Position numbers and translations under genes: made by a program. Shown piece after piece: positions 8,510 through 17,913 of a stretch of 64,000 nucleotides of DNA (position 1 is its first letter; every line of letters begins with the position of its first letter). Below the pieces are notes generated by a model. That model was not told where the DNA came from. It saw only the letters and a list, made by a program, of their open reading frames with translations, and searched no databases. The stretch comes from Alphaproteobacteria bacterium. Its GTDB lineage: Bacteria; Pseudomonadota; Alphaproteobacteria; Caulobacterales; Hyphomonadaceae. The DNA is taken from assembly GCA_018222605.1 (NCBI GenBank), contig JAAEZZ010000002.1:248001-312000 (forward strand). Direction: 5' to 3'.

Positions 8510-9967
8510 ATGCGAATACCGGCCCTTGCTGCCATTATCCTGATCTCTTCGGTAACGATGACCATGCCCGTTGCTGCGCAGGAGAGCCTTTCAGAGGCTG
8601 TGGACGGGATTGACCAGAAGGTTCAGCCGCAAAGTTTCCGAGATCTGTCGCGTCGCCTGATGCCAGCCGTCGTCAATATCTCGACCTCGCAGACCATTGC
8701 CCCGGAAGGCATGCCGAGCTTTCCGGAAGGCTCTCCCATGGAGCGCTTCAATGAGTTCTTTGGCCGGGACGAAGACGGCTTTCGCCGCGAAGGCTCGCTT
8801 GGCTCCGGCTTTGTGATTTCATCGGACGGCTACATCATCACCAATAACCACGTCATCGAAAACGCCGACGAGATCGACATCAATTTCTCGGATGGCCGCG
8901 TTCTGAAAGCAGAGCTTGTCGGCCGGGATCGGGATACAGACCTGGCCGTGCTGAAGGTCAAATCCTCCACGCCCCTGCCCTATGTCGATCTGGCAGACAG
9001 CGACAAGGCGGAAGTGGGTGATTGGGTGATCGCCATCGGCAACCCGTTTGGCTTTGGCGGCTCTGTTTCCGCCGGTATCATCTCTGCCCGCAACCGCGAC
9101 CTCAATGCCGGACGCTCTGATGACTTTATCCAGACCGACGCCGCCATCAACCGTGGCAACTCTGGCGGCCCGCTGTTTAATCTGGGCGGCGAAGTGGTCG
9201 GCGTGAACACGGCAATCATCTCTCCGACCGGCGGGTCCGTCGGCATCGGCTTTTCCGTACCCTCCAATCTTGTGAAGCGCATATCAGACCAGTTGATCAA
9301 GGAAGGCCGCGTGCGCCGTGCGTGGCTGGGCGTGAATGTGCAGGATGCGGACGAAAACCTGGTCAAGGCCTACAAGGCGACCGGCAAGGGCGGTGTCATC
9401 ATCACCCGCATCACCGATGAGGGCCCGGCCGCCAAGGCAGACATTGAGGTTGGCGACCTCGTGCTGCGCTTTGGGGGCAAGCCTGTTACCAGCGTGCGCG
9501 AACTGACCCGCCTGATCAACGAAACCACGATCGGCAAGACAGTGCCTGTCTCGCTGGTGCGTGATGGCAAGGCCCGCACGGTCAATGTCACACTGGGCGA
9601 GTTGGAAGATGAAGAAACACCCGCAGAGGCCAATGCGGCTCTGGACGCCCCTGCCAGCTCAAATGATCTCGGCGCAGAACTTTCCAGCCTGGATGATGAT
9701 GTCCGCCGCCGCTATGGCATCCCGAAGGATGTCGAGGGAGTGGTGGTGACCACTGTTTCCGCGCGGGGACGTTCCTTTGGCAAGCTGCACAGAGGTGATG
9801 TCCTGGTCGAAGTCAATTTCGAACGTGTTGCGACCGTGACGGATACGATCGAAAAGGTGGAACAGGCCATGACGACGCCGCGCCAGCCCTTGCTGCTGCG
9901 CGTAAAGCGCCGCGGCGATGCCGGCTGGTTCGATCAGTTCATCTCGATCGACCTCACCAATTCCTGA
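8510..9967 (+). CDS. degP: DegP/HtrA-family periplasmic serine endoprotease
   Basis: About 485 residues from the ATG at 8510, chosen because AAAGGAGG lies 11 bases upstream and the N-terminus then begins directly with a signal peptide (RIPALAAIILISSVTMTMPVAAQ). A TTG-initiated extension to 8462 is possible but unlikely. The trypsin-like domain shows the full triad: His in TNNHVIENA, Asp in DRDTDLAVLKVK and Ser in NRGNSGGPLFN. Two PDZ domains follow (about 285-385 and 400-485). The protein degrades or refolds misfolded periplasmic proteins. It is last in the hflK-hflC-DUF2065-degP cluster. Confidence 0.95.
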   Translation: MRIPALAAIILISSVTMTMPVAAQESLSEAVDGIDQKVQPQSFRDLSRRLMPAVVNISTSQTIAPEGMPSFPEGSPMERFNEFFGRDEDGFRREGSLGSGFVISSDGYIITNNHVIENADEIDINFSDGRVLKAELVGRDRDTDLAVLKVKSSTPLPYVDLADSDKAEVGDWVIAIGNPFGFGGSVSAGIISARNRDLNAGRSDDFIQTDAAINRGNSGGPLFNLGGEVVGVNTAIISPTGGSVGIGFSVPSNLVKRISDQLIKEGRVRRAWLGVNVQDADENLVKAYKATGKGGVIITRITDEGPAAKADIEVGDLVLRFGGKPVTSVRELTRLINETTIGKTVPVSLVRDGKARTVNVTLGELEDEETPAEANAALDAPASSNDLGAELSSLDDDVRRRYGIPKDVEGVVVTTVSARGRSFGKLHRGDVLVEVNFERVATVTDTIEKVEQAMTTPRQPLLLRVKRRGDAGWFDQFISIDLTNS

Positions 9968-10001
9968 TATTGCAAAGCTCACAAGAGCAGATGCGCTCAA
10001 T

Positions 10002-10952
10002 CTATTCCTCGACGAACTCGCTGGCCTTGTAGCCCTGGAAGAAGAGTGCGGCCCGCAGATCGGTATGGGCAATCGCGGCATGGGCCTCAGACGCAACAAT
10101 CGGCTTTGCCTTGTAAGCGATGCCGAGGCCTGCAGCCTTGATCATGGCGAGGTCATTCGCCCCGTCGCCGAGTGCGAGGGCGTCACCCCGCTGCAACCCG
10201 GCCCCCGCTGCAAACTCATCCAGCGCGGAAAGTTTCGCTTCCCGCCCGAGAATGGGATAGCCCACCTCCCCTGTCAGCGCGCTGCCATCATCTATCAGCG
10301 TATTTCCCCTATGCGCGGAAAAACCTGCTGCCTTTGCCACGCGCTCTGTGAAGAACGTGAACCCGCCAGAAACGAGCACCGTCATGGCCCCATGCGTCTT
10401 CATCGTGTGCACTAGAGCCTTCGCGCCGGGGTTCAGCGTAATGCGCGCCTCATAGGCCTGCTGCAGGGCCGTGAGGGCAAGTCCTTTGAGCATGCCAACC
10501 CGCGTGGTCAGCGCCCCTTCGAAATCCAGCTCGCCACGCATGGCCCGTTCGGTGATGGCAGAGACTTCCGCTTTCAGGCCGGCAAAATCAGCCAACTCAT
10601 CCAGACATTCCTGCCCGATAATGGTGGAATCCATGTCCGAGATCAGAAGCCGCTTGCGGCGGTTATCTGCGGGGACCAAAGCGGCATCGATGCCCTGCCC
10701 GGCCAGATTGGCAAGGATAGCGGCTTCTATTTCTGCACCTACAAGCCCGAGTGGAATTTCTGCGCCGGCTATGTCTTCCGCCTCGCCAAGCGAGCGCACG
10801 ATATTCGGAGGGACTTCAAGGCCGGACGCCCCTGCCGCTGCAGCCAGCATGACGCCAATCTCTTGCGGAGAGGCCTTGGCCGCGCCAACAAGTATCATCG
10901 AGGTTTCCAATTTCTCAGTCATTCCCGCCTCATCACGGGTTTCCTCTCCCAT
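10002..10952 (-). CDS. serB: Phosphoserine phosphatase SerB
   Basis: Up to 316 residues, or about 306 if translation starts at the ATG at 10922, which has GAGG 8 bases upstream. The N-terminal third is an ACT-like regulatory region. The HAD phosphatase core shows motif I DMDSTIIGQECLDE, motif II VLVSGGFTFF, and motif III/IV GDGANDLAMIKAAGLGIAYK. The enzyme dephosphorylates O-phosphoserine in the last step of serine synthesis. It is divergent from miaA with only about 23 bases between the longest frames, so their promoters must overlap the coding ends. Confidence 0.96.
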   Translation of the reverse strand: MGEETRDEAGMTEKLETSMILVGAAKASPQEIGVMLAAAAGASGLEVPPNIVRSLGEAEDIAGAEIPLGLVGAEIEAAILANLAGQGIDAALVPADNRRKRLLISDMDSTIIGQECLDELADFAGLKAEVSAITERAMRGELDFEGALTTRVGMLKGLALTALQQAYEARITLNPGAKALVHTMKTHGAMTVLVSGGFTFFTERVAKAAGFSAHRGNTLIDDGSALTGEVGYPILGREAKLSALDEFAAGAGLQRGDALALGDGANDLAMIKAAGLGIAYKAKPIVASEAHAAIAHTDLRAALFFQGYKASEFVEE

Positions 10953-10975
10953 GACAAGCCCTTACGTCTAGTATC

Positions 10976-11926
10976 ATGAAACCAGCCATCCTCATTCACG
11001 GCCCGACAGCCAGCGGCAAGACCGCCCTAGCCATCGAAGTGGCAAAGCGTCTGGGCGGTGAAGTCATCAATGCCGACTCCATGCAGGTCTACCGGGACCT
11101 GCAGGTTATCTCCGCACGCCCCACGGAAGAAGAGATGGACGGCGTTGAGCATCATTTGTTCGGTCATGTTGATGCGGCAGAGCGCTATTCCACCGGCGAA
11201 TGGCTTGAAGAGGCACGCGCCACGATTCGCAAACTGGAACTCCGCGGCAAGCGAGCGATCCTTGTGGGGGGCACAGGCCTTTACCTGCTGGCCCTGACGC
11301 AGGGCCTGTCCAACATCCCCCCCGTTCCGGAAGACGTGCGCGCGGATGTCCGCATGATTGCTGAGACAGAAGGCGCTGAAGGCCTGCGCGAAAGACTGGC
11401 TCCCGTGGATGCCGAGACCGCCGAGCGCCTGGGAACAGGAGACCGCCAGCGCCTGGGCCGGGCCTATGAAGTCTATCTCGCCACAGGCAGGCCCATCACG
11501 GATTTCCAGCAGGAACGCCAGCCACCTGTCTTGCAGGATGGCGAATGGATCGGCTTTGCCCTGACCCCGCCTCGCGCAAAACTCTACCAGAAGATCGACC
11601 GCCGCTTTGAAGGCATGCTGATGCAGGGTGCCATGGAAGAGGCCCGGCAGCTGATCGAGCGCGACCTTGACCCAGAGCTTCCTGCAATGAAAGCACATGG
11701 AATGCCATGGCTTGCAGCCTTCGCCCGCGGTGAGATAACGGCAGAATTTGCCGCAGAAAACGCCAAACGCGACACAAGACGCTACGCGAAGCGCCAGTTT
11801 ACGTGGATTGGGCGTCAATTTCCCTTCTGGCCGCGCATACCCTCACCTGAACTGGAGGAGCGCATGAGGGTTATTCTTGCCCTCTACAGAGAGATTGACA
11901 GGCCGGTTGAGGCAGATTATTCCTAG
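10976..11926 (+). CDS. miaA: tRNA dimethylallyltransferase MiaA
   Basis: 316 residues. It transfers a dimethylallyl group to A37 of tRNAs that read codons starting with U. Evident features are the P-loop GPTASGKTALA at residues 8-18, EVINADSMQVYRDL, the VGGTGLYLLAL segment, and the C-terminal RYAKRQFTWIGRQF motif that contacts tRNA. Length is typical. The 3' end of the gene contains the TTGACA promoter element of the downstream ilv leader, so miaA and ilvB transcription are adjacent but separable. Confidence 0.97.
   Translation: MKPAILIHGPTASGKTALAIEVAKRLGGEVINADSMQVYRDLQVISARPTEEEMDGVEHHLFGHVDAAERYSTGEWLEEARATIRKLELRGKRAILVGGTGLYLLALTQGLSNIPPVPEDVRADVRMIAETEGAEGLRERLAPVDAETAERLGTGDRQRLGRAYEVYLATGRPITDFQQERQPPVLQDGEWIGFALTPPRAKLYQKIDRRFEGMLMQGAMEEARQLIERDLDPELPAMKAHGMPWLAAFARGEITAEFAAENAKRDTRRYAKRQFTWIGRQFPFWPRIPSPELEERMRVILALYREIDRPVEADYS
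11895..11923 (+). promoter_or_regulatory. Candidate promoter of the ilvBN leader transcript
   Basis: A consensus TTGACA (11895-11900) and TATTCC (11918-11923) are spaced 17 bases apart inside the end of miaA. Predicted initiation near 11930 puts the transcript start just ahead of the GGAGG and leader-peptide start. This spacing is what an attenuated operon needs. Confidence 0.55.
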
Positions 11927-11951
11927 GCTCCAACGTTGGAGGAAACGTTAC

Positions 11952-11990
11952 GTGCGCATCGCAGAGGTACTCGTTATTAGGCACCCGTGA
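11952..11990 (+). CDS. ilv leader peptide (12 residues, branched-chain rich)
   Basis: A GTG at 11952 sits 9 bases after GGAGG (11938-11942) and encodes MRIAEVLVIRHP, ending TGA at 11988-11990. Five of its 12 residues are Ile, Val or Leu, with four consecutive control codons GTA CTC GTT ATT at 11967-11978. The stop codon lies inside the first arm of the next hairpin. This is the layout of a ribosome-mediated attenuator: low charged Val/Leu/Ile tRNA stalls the ribosome on those codons. Seen directly: reading frame, ribosome-binding site, residue bias, position. Control function is inferred from the well-known ilv and leu leaders. Confidence 0.75.
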   Translation: MRIAEVLVIRHP

Positions 11991-12018
11991 CTGGCTTGAG
12001 AAAGCCAGTTGCGGGTGC
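11981..12018 (+). promoter_or_regulatory. ilv leader hairpin (pause/protector stem)
   Basis: GCACCCG (11981-11987) pairs with CGGGTGC (12012-12018), and nested inside it CTGGCTT pairs with AAGCCAG around a GAGA loop. The stem is long and perfect in both arms. The 5' arm overlaps the last codons and stop of the leader peptide, so a ribosome there would open it. Confidence 0.65.
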
Positions 12019-12026
12019 GCGCACAT

Positions 12027-12057
12027 AAGGGTCTCCACCGGGGGCCCTTTTTCTTTT
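12027..12057 (+). terminator. Rho-independent attenuator upstream of ilvB
   Basis: AAGGGTCTCC and GGGGGCCCTT form a 10-bp stem (three pairs are G-U-type or weaker) around an ACC loop, followed at once by TTTTTCTTTT. It lies between the leader peptide and the ilvB start, so it can stop transcription before the structural genes. Confidence 0.75.
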
Positions 12058-12098
12058 CCGCTACAGACCAGAAATCGCCCCCAACAGAGACCAGAGAC

Positions 12099-13877
12099 AT
12101 GACCACAGAGACACAGACCAAGCCCGAAGCTGACGCCCGCACCATGACAGGTGCAGAGATCGTCATTGAAGCCCTTCGCGAGCAAGGTGTGGAAGTCATG
12201 TTCGGCTATCCCGGCGGGGCGGTCCTACCGATTTATGATGCGCTTTATTCGGCGAAAGACATCCGCCACGTTCTGGTGCGCCACGAGCAAGGCGCTGGCC
12301 ACGCCGCAGAAGGCTATGCCCGCACCACCGGAAAGCCGGGCGTGTGTCTGGTGACGTCCGGCCCCGGCGCGACCAATATGGTGACACCGATTGCGGACGC
12401 GATGCTGGATTCCATCCCCATGGTCGTAATCACCGGCCAGGTGCCGACACATCTGATCGGTACCGATGCCTTTCAGGAATGCGATACAACCGGCATCACA
12501 CGCGCCTGTTCAAAGCACAACTACCTCGTGACGGATGTCGATGAGCTGGCCCATACAATCCATGAGGCCTTCCTGATCGCACGCTCCGGCCGGCCCGGCC
12601 CCGTGGTGATCGACATTCCAAAGGATGTTCAGTTCGCAACGGGCATCTATGTCGGCAAGGAAGGCATTCACAAACCGACCTATCATCCGCGGACTTCGCC
12701 CAATCCAGACGCGATTGCAGCAACTGTGGACCTGATGCTGCAAGCGCGGCGGCCTGTCTTCTATACAGGCGGCGGCGTGATCAATTCCGGACCGGAAGCA
12801 TCCAGATTGCTGCGCGAGCTGCAGGAGCTGACGGGTATCCCCGTAACCTCAACCCTGATGGGACTGGGCGCCTTCCCGGCGTCTCACCCGGACTGGCTGG
12901 GCATGGTGGGCATGCATGGCAGCTTTGAAGCAAATAATGCGATGCATGATTGCGACCTGATGCTGTGCGTCGGTGCGCGCTTTGACGACCGCGTGACAGG
13001 CCGCGTGGACGCCTTCTCTCCAACCTCGAAAAAGGTGCATATCGATATCGACCCCTCCTCCGTTAACAAGATTGTTCGCGTGGACATTCCGATTATCTCT
13101 GACTGCGCCGAGGCGCTGGCCGCAATCATCAAGGAACTGAAAGCGCGCAAAGCAAAACTGCAGGACATGTCGGGCTGGAAGCAGGAAATCGACATCTGGC
13201 GCGCGCGGCAATGCTTTGCCTATACGAACTCGGATGAGGTGATCAAACCGCAACATGCGGTCGAGCGCCTGTATGAGCTGACCAAGGATCGTGAAACCTA
13301 CATCACGACCGAAGTGGGCCAACACCAGATGTGGGCCGCGCAATTCTATCATTTTGAAGAGCCGCATCACTGGATGACCTCTGGCGGCCTCGGCACAATG
13401 GGCTATGGCCTGCCGGCAGCGGTTGGCGTTCAGGCAGCGCACCCGAACGGCCTCGTGATCGACATTGCCGGGGAGGCCTCCATCCAGATGGTAATGCAGG
13501 AGTTCTCGACCGCCGTTCAACACAAACTGCCGGTTAAGGTGTTCATCCTGAACAATGAGTGGATGGGCATGGTGCGCCAATGGCAGGAATTGTTGCACGG
13601 CGAGCGCTATTCGCATTCCTATTCGGAAAGCCTGCCGGACTTCGTGAAACTTGCTGAAGCGCTGGGCGGTCATGGCATCCGTTGCGACAATCCAGCCGAA
13701 CTCGACGACAAGATCCGCGAGATGATTGACCATCCGGGCCCGGTCCTGTTCGATTGCTGTGTGGAAAAGGCCGAAAACTGCCTACCCATGATTCCGTCGG
13801 GCTCTGCGCATAATGAGATGATCCTCGGCGAAATTCTGGGTAACGAGATCGGAGAGGCTGGCAAAAAGCTGGTCTAG
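12099..13877 (+). CDS. ilvB: Acetolactate synthase, large catalytic subunit
   Basis: 592 residues from the ATG at 12099. A longer frame starting at 12009 runs through the attenuator and is rejected. The enzyme condenses two pyruvates to acetolactate, or pyruvate and 2-ketobutyrate to acetohydroxybutyrate, the first common step of Val/Leu/Ile synthesis. It uses TPP, FAD and Mg2+. Visible are FGYPGGAVLPIYDAL, HEQGAGHAAEGYAR (catalytic Glu), CLVTSGPGATN, and the C-terminal NNEWMGMVRQWQELL. The TPP/Mg motif reads AGEASIQM at about residue 459, with Glu where many enzymes have GDG/GDAS; I believe alphaproteobacteria commonly show this. ilvN follows. Confidence 0.96.
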   Translation: MTTETQTKPEADARTMTGAEIVIEALREQGVEVMFGYPGGAVLPIYDALYSAKDIRHVLVRHEQGAGHAAEGYARTTGKPGVCLVTSGPGATNMVTPIADAMLDSIPMVVITGQVPTHLIGTDAFQECDTTGITRACSKHNYLVTDVDELAHTIHEAFLIARSGRPGPVVIDIPKDVQFATGIYVGKEGIHKPTYHPRTSPNPDAIAATVDLMLQARRPVFYTGGGVINSGPEASRLLRELQELTGIPVTSTLMGLGAFPASHPDWLGMVGMHGSFEANNAMHDCDLMLCVGARFDDRVTGRVDAFSPTSKKVHIDIDPSSVNKIVRVDIPIISDCAEALAAIIKELKARKAKLQDMSGWKQEIDIWRARQCFAYTNSDEVIKPQHAVERLYELTKDRETYITTEVGQHQMWAAQFYHFEEPHHWMTSGGLGTMGYGLPAAVGVQAAHPNGLVIDIAGEASIQMVMQEFSTAVQHKLPVKVFILNNEWMGMVRQWQELLHGERYSHSYSESLPDFVKLAEALGGHGIRCDNPAELDDKIREMIDHPGPVLFDCCVEKAENCLPMIPSGSAHNEMILGEILGNEIGEAGKKLV

Positions 13878-14136
13878 GGCACCAAAGAGTGCCGTTTGGG
13901 TATGGAAGTTGGGTAAGGACCGCTATGGGCCTAGATGACATCTTCATTGGGCAGCACGCAGGCCGCGGGCAGGTCTTCGCGGCCTCGCGCGCCGTACTGG
14001 CGAGCCCCCTGCCCTTGGCCGGCCAACAGACAAACGCCCTCCGCCACACGTGCTGGCAGACGGCAAAACCACTTTCCCGCCAGCCCGGCCCTTCTATGGA
14101 AGGGCGCCAGGCAATACAGGCACAGGAGACACGCCA

Positions 14137-14709
14137 ATGAGCGACGGATCAGCAGGCAACGCGCCCCAAGGCAATCCGAAATCGGCCTATTTCCTCTCTC
14201 ATGCAGATGAGGCAATCGAGCGCCGTACACTGGCCGTGATGGTCGACAACGAACCGGGCGTCCTGGCACGCGTGGTGGGTCTGTTCTCTGGCCGAGGCTA
14301 CAACATTGACAGCCTGACCGTCGCCGAGGTGGACGCCAACCAGCATCAATCCCGCATCACCATCGTGACCCAAGGCACGCCGCACATTCTGGAACAGATT
14401 GAGGCCCAGTTGCTGCGTCTTGTCCCGGTGGGTGAAGTGATCGACATCACCAAGTCAAAGCGCGGCATCGAACGCGAACTGGCCTTGGTAAAAGTCGCCG
14501 GAAAAGGGGAAGCCCGGGTGGAAGCCCTGCGCATCTCTCAGATTTTCCGCGCAAATGTGATAGATACAACGAATGAAAGCTTCATTTTCGAGCTGACGGG
14601 CGCGTCTGACAAGATTACGCAATTTGTTGACCTGATGCGCCCGCTGGGCCTTGTGGAAGTCAGCCGCACAGGTGTTCTGTCCATCAAGCGCGGGAAGGAG
14701 AAAGGATGA
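14137..14709 (+). CDS. ilvN: Acetolactate synthase, small regulatory subunit
   Basis: 190 residues from the ATG at 14137, with AGGAGA 8 bases upstream; the frame extends back to 14050 without a better start. The N-terminal ACT domain (TLAVMVDNEPGVLARVVGLF, NIDSLTVAEV) binds valine for feedback inhibition. The second half (VAKVAGKGEARVEALRIS-like region, FELTGASDKITQFVDLM) is the C-terminal IlvN domain. A 259-base gap separates it from ilvB. That gap holds no convincing gene, only a short GCCCTTC/GAAGGGC hairpin at 14088-14105. The stop overlaps the start of the next gene (ATGA). Confidence 0.95.
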   Translation: MSDGSAGNAPQGNPKSAYFLSHADEAIERRTLAVMVDNEPGVLARVVGLFSGRGYNIDSLTVAEVDANQHQSRITIVTQGTPHILEQIEAQLLRLVPVGEVIDITKSKRGIERELALVKVAGKGEARVEALRISQIFRANVIDTTNESFIFELTGASDKITQFVDLMRPLGLVEVSRTGVLSIKRGKEKG

Positions 14710-15362
14710 AACTCGCCTCCCTCTTTGCGATCAGTTTTACGCTGACGGCCGGCACTGCACAGGCTCTTGAGGAGCAGCCTGAAAGCTGCCGCCTGATCTC
14801 TTCCGGCAATGGCGCAATAGCTGTGCCTTACACTGACGCTGATGCGCAGCTTCAGTGCGATATTGACCGGGCACAGCTGGTCTCTGAACGCGCGAGAGAC
14901 ATTTTCGGCGATTCGCCCTCCCCCATCATCACCATTGTCGACACCAAGTCCCCTAGCGGGACAGCTTATGTCTATGATATTTCTGATGTCAGCGGCACGA
15001 TGATGCTGGATGCACGTTCCGTTCCCGGCATGCAAAACACCGCAAGCCCTGTACCGCCCTGCCGCTTGCAAACCCAGTTACCGGAGAATGTTGCCAACAA
15101 GGCAGCGCTGTCCCTTCTGTTTGCGGCCGAACCGGATATCCCGGCCTATGGCACACGGCAAAAAATGGTCGTCAACACAGATGGATCGCGCAGCTATGAG
15201 CTGCTGCTCTCTTCGCATGACATCATCACTCATATCGAAACGGTTGAAGGCCAACGCGACTTCTCGCGTCACGCCGACGCCACGGACAAAATTGCCGATC
15301 TCAATCGCAGCGTAATCGGCGTCGCCAATTTTTCAGATGGTTGGGTGTGCAACACCAACTGA
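14706..15362 (+). CDS. Secreted protein of unknown function in the ilv operon
   Basis: 218 residues that I do not recognise. It starts with a clear signal peptide (KLASLFAISFTLTAGTAQA) with likely cleavage after AQA. The mature part is about 195 residues, has several cysteines (QPESCRLI, LQCDID, PPCRL, GWVCNTN) that could form disulfides, and has no repeats or transmembrane helix. The ATG overlaps the ilvN stop in ATGA, so translation is coupled to ilvN and it is followed by ilvC 53 bases later. A periplasmic protein inside an amino-acid biosynthesis operon is unexpected. No function can be assigned. Confidence 0.75.
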   Translation: MKLASLFAISFTLTAGTAQALEEQPESCRLISSGNGAIAVPYTDADAQLQCDIDRAQLVSERARDIFGDSPSPIITIVDTKSPSGTAYVYDISDVSGTMMLDARSVPGMQNTASPVPPCRLQTQLPENVANKAALSLLFAAEPDIPAYGTRQKMVVNTDGSRSYELLLSSHDIITHIETVEGQRDFSRHADATDKIADLNRSVIGVANFSDGWVCNTN

Positions 15363-15397
15363 CTTGGAAAACCTCCCCCCACAAATAAATTCTCTAG

Positions 15398-16435
<1,038 letters not shown>

Positions 16436-16460
16436 TCACGCCTTTATTGTATTCCATGCG

Positions 16461-16492
16461 AAAGCCCCGGCCATAAGGTCCGGGGCTTTTTT
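16461..16492 (+). terminator. Rho-independent terminator after ilvC
   Basis: AAAGCCCCGG (16461-16470) pairs perfectly with CCGGGGCTTT (16480-16489) around a 9-base loop, followed by more T residues. It lies 26 bases after the ilvC stop. It could also act on the converging GH25 gene. Confidence 0.88.
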
Positions 16493-16509
16493 CATAAACA
16501 TCAGCACAC

Positions 16510-17202
16510 TTACTTATTATCGGCACGAACACCCGGTACCCTGTTCATGTCGACCTTGCCCTCTATGCCAGGCACACGAGCGGACATCGTATATTGCCAG
16601 ATGTCGGCCTGGCGATGATCGCGTGTTTCTGGAACTTCGTCTCCCAGCGCCCGCAGCCAGAGCGGATAGGTATCATACCGCCCAGCCAACCAGTCTGCAT
16701 GGAACTGCTTGGTCGTATATAGAACAGGGCGCATGCCATATTCCGCCTCCAGGGTGAGTAGAAACTGGTCCAGATCCGCCAGGGTCTCCTGCGTTGAGCC
16801 ATAGGACTCGCAATTGTGCGCGTATTCAAGGTCCACGGCAGGCGGCAGTGTGCCGTGTCTCACTTCCACGGTCTGGATGAAGTTTTGCGCCTGCTCTTCG
16901 CCTGGGCGGCACAGGCGATAGAAGTGATAGGCGCCGACCAGCCATCCGCGCATCTTTGCTTCACGCCAATGCGCCAGGAAGCGCGGATCTTTCCAGTCGC
17001 TGCCCTCTGTCGCCTTCAGATAGATAAAATCAATCGGGGCCGCTTCCAGCTGGTCCCAATCGATACGTCCATTGTGATGAGACAAATCCACCCCGACATA
17101 GCCTGGCGGCAAGACAGTCGACGACCTCTCCGATACTCTGGGAGAGCGCCCGCACCCCATCAGGGGCACCGACAGACAGAGCAGAAGGCAAATCCATTTC
17201 AT
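16510..17202 (-). CDS. GH25 family muramidase, predicted lipoprotein
   Basis: 230 residues from the ATG at 17202 (AAGG just upstream). The N-terminus KWICLLLCLSVPLMGC is a lipoprotein signal with lipobox LMGC. The GH25 (Cpl-1/CH-type lysozyme) fold follows: YVGVDLSHHNGRIDWDQL with the first catalytic Asp, FIYLKATEGSDWKDPRF, WLVGAYHFYRL and VDLEYAHNC with the Asp/Glu pair, then YTTKQFHADWL. It should cleave beta-1,4 bonds of peptidoglycan glycan strands from the membrane face. It diverges from the bactofilin gene across about 195 bases, which suggests a shared morphogenetic role. Confidence 0.88.
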   Translation of the reverse strand: MKWICLLLCLSVPLMGCGRSPRVSERSSTVLPPGYVGVDLSHHNGRIDWDQLEAAPIDFIYLKATEGSDWKDPRFLAHWREAKMRGWLVGAYHFYRLCRPGEEQAQNFIQTVEVRHGTLPPAVDLEYAHNCESYGSTQETLADLDQFLLTLEAEYGMRPVLYTTKQFHADWLAGRYDTYPLWLRALGDEVPETRDHRQADIWQYTMSARVPGIEGKVDMNRVPGVRADNK

Positions 17203-17397
17203 GCCTTGTTTCAACACTGAATTATGGCATGGACGCGAGCAAAAATTGCCCGAAACTTGCATTATGTGACTGGGATATGTGCCCAGCACTTATACGCCGG
17301 GCACAATAAAAACAATGAAATCAAGCGCCTGACCTGTCATCCAATCAAGTGATGCGGTATACTAATGGTCTAGGCCGAGACAAGAAAAGAACGTGTG

Positions 17398-17913
17398 ATG
17401 GCTAAAATCGAGAAAGACAGGGCTGAGAGCAGCCGTCAAATGCGTTCCGGAGACGGCAGCTTTATTGCCGCCGAGTGCCATCTGGAAGGAGATTTCAAAT
17501 TCTCCGGTCCGCTGACCGTTGCCGGCAGCCTCAAAGGACGCATCAAATCCGATGGCATGGTGATCATCGAAGCACAGGGCATGATCGACGGTGTGATTGA
17601 TGCGGCCATCGTGATCGTGCACGGCAAGCTGAACGGCAATGTGCTGGCGACAGATTCCATGGAAATCTGGTCAGGTTCCAGCGTGCGCGGCAATGTCCAT
17701 GCGCGCAGTATACGTGTCGATGAAGGATCCCTGCTGACGGCGGACCTTACAATCTCGGAAGTTCTTCCGGAGCAGCGGCTGGATTTGTCACCAGACACGC
17801 CCTCCCCTGATCAGGAAGCCCCTAAGCAGAACCTTGCGCCGCAGCGCTCTTCCAGCCCGCTGCCGGGATCCAACCTCGCCCGCAGGCTGGCTGCAATGAA
17901 CGAAAATCAGTAG
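17398..17913 (+). CDS. Bactofilin family cytoskeletal protein
   Basis: 171 residues from the ATG at 17398 (a GTG immediately before is also possible). The bactofilin beta-helix domain spans about residues 18-125: GSFIAAECHLEGDFKFSGPL, VAGSLKGRIKSDGMVIIEAQ, VIVHGKLNGNVLATDSMEIW and GSSVRGNVHARSIRVDEGSL. The ends are Pro/Ser-rich and disordered, as usual. Bactofilins polymerise without nucleotide and recruit cell-wall enzymes to stalks or division sites in Caulobacterales. A GH25 muramidase gene lies divergently upstream. The 3' end overlaps the converging Sel1 gene by 7 bases. Confidence 0.93.
   Translation: MAKIEKDRAESSRQMRSGDGSFIAAECHLEGDFKFSGPLTVAGSLKGRIKSDGMVIIEAQGMIDGVIDAAIVIVHGKLNGNVLATDSMEIWSGSSVRGNVHARSIRVDEGSLLTADLTISEVLPEQRLDLSPDTPSPDQEAPKQNLAPQRSSSPLPGSNLARRLAAMNENQ

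Noticed and set aside
12009..12098. N-terminal extension of the ilvB frame
   Set aside because: It translates straight through the attenuator stem and T-run; the ATG at 12099 is the sensible start.
13473..13475. Glu instead of Asp in the ilvB TPP/Mg motif as a broken active site
   Set aside because: I recall the same GEAS variant in other alphaproteobacterial enzymes, so it is probably a normal lineage feature.
12849..13733. 294-codon minus-strand frame inside ilvB
   Set aside because: Antisense shadow of a highly conserved gene.
13878..14136. Possible small gene in the 259-base ilvB-ilvN gap
   Set aside because: Open frames there have no ribosome-binding site or recognisable protein; only a short hairpin is visible.
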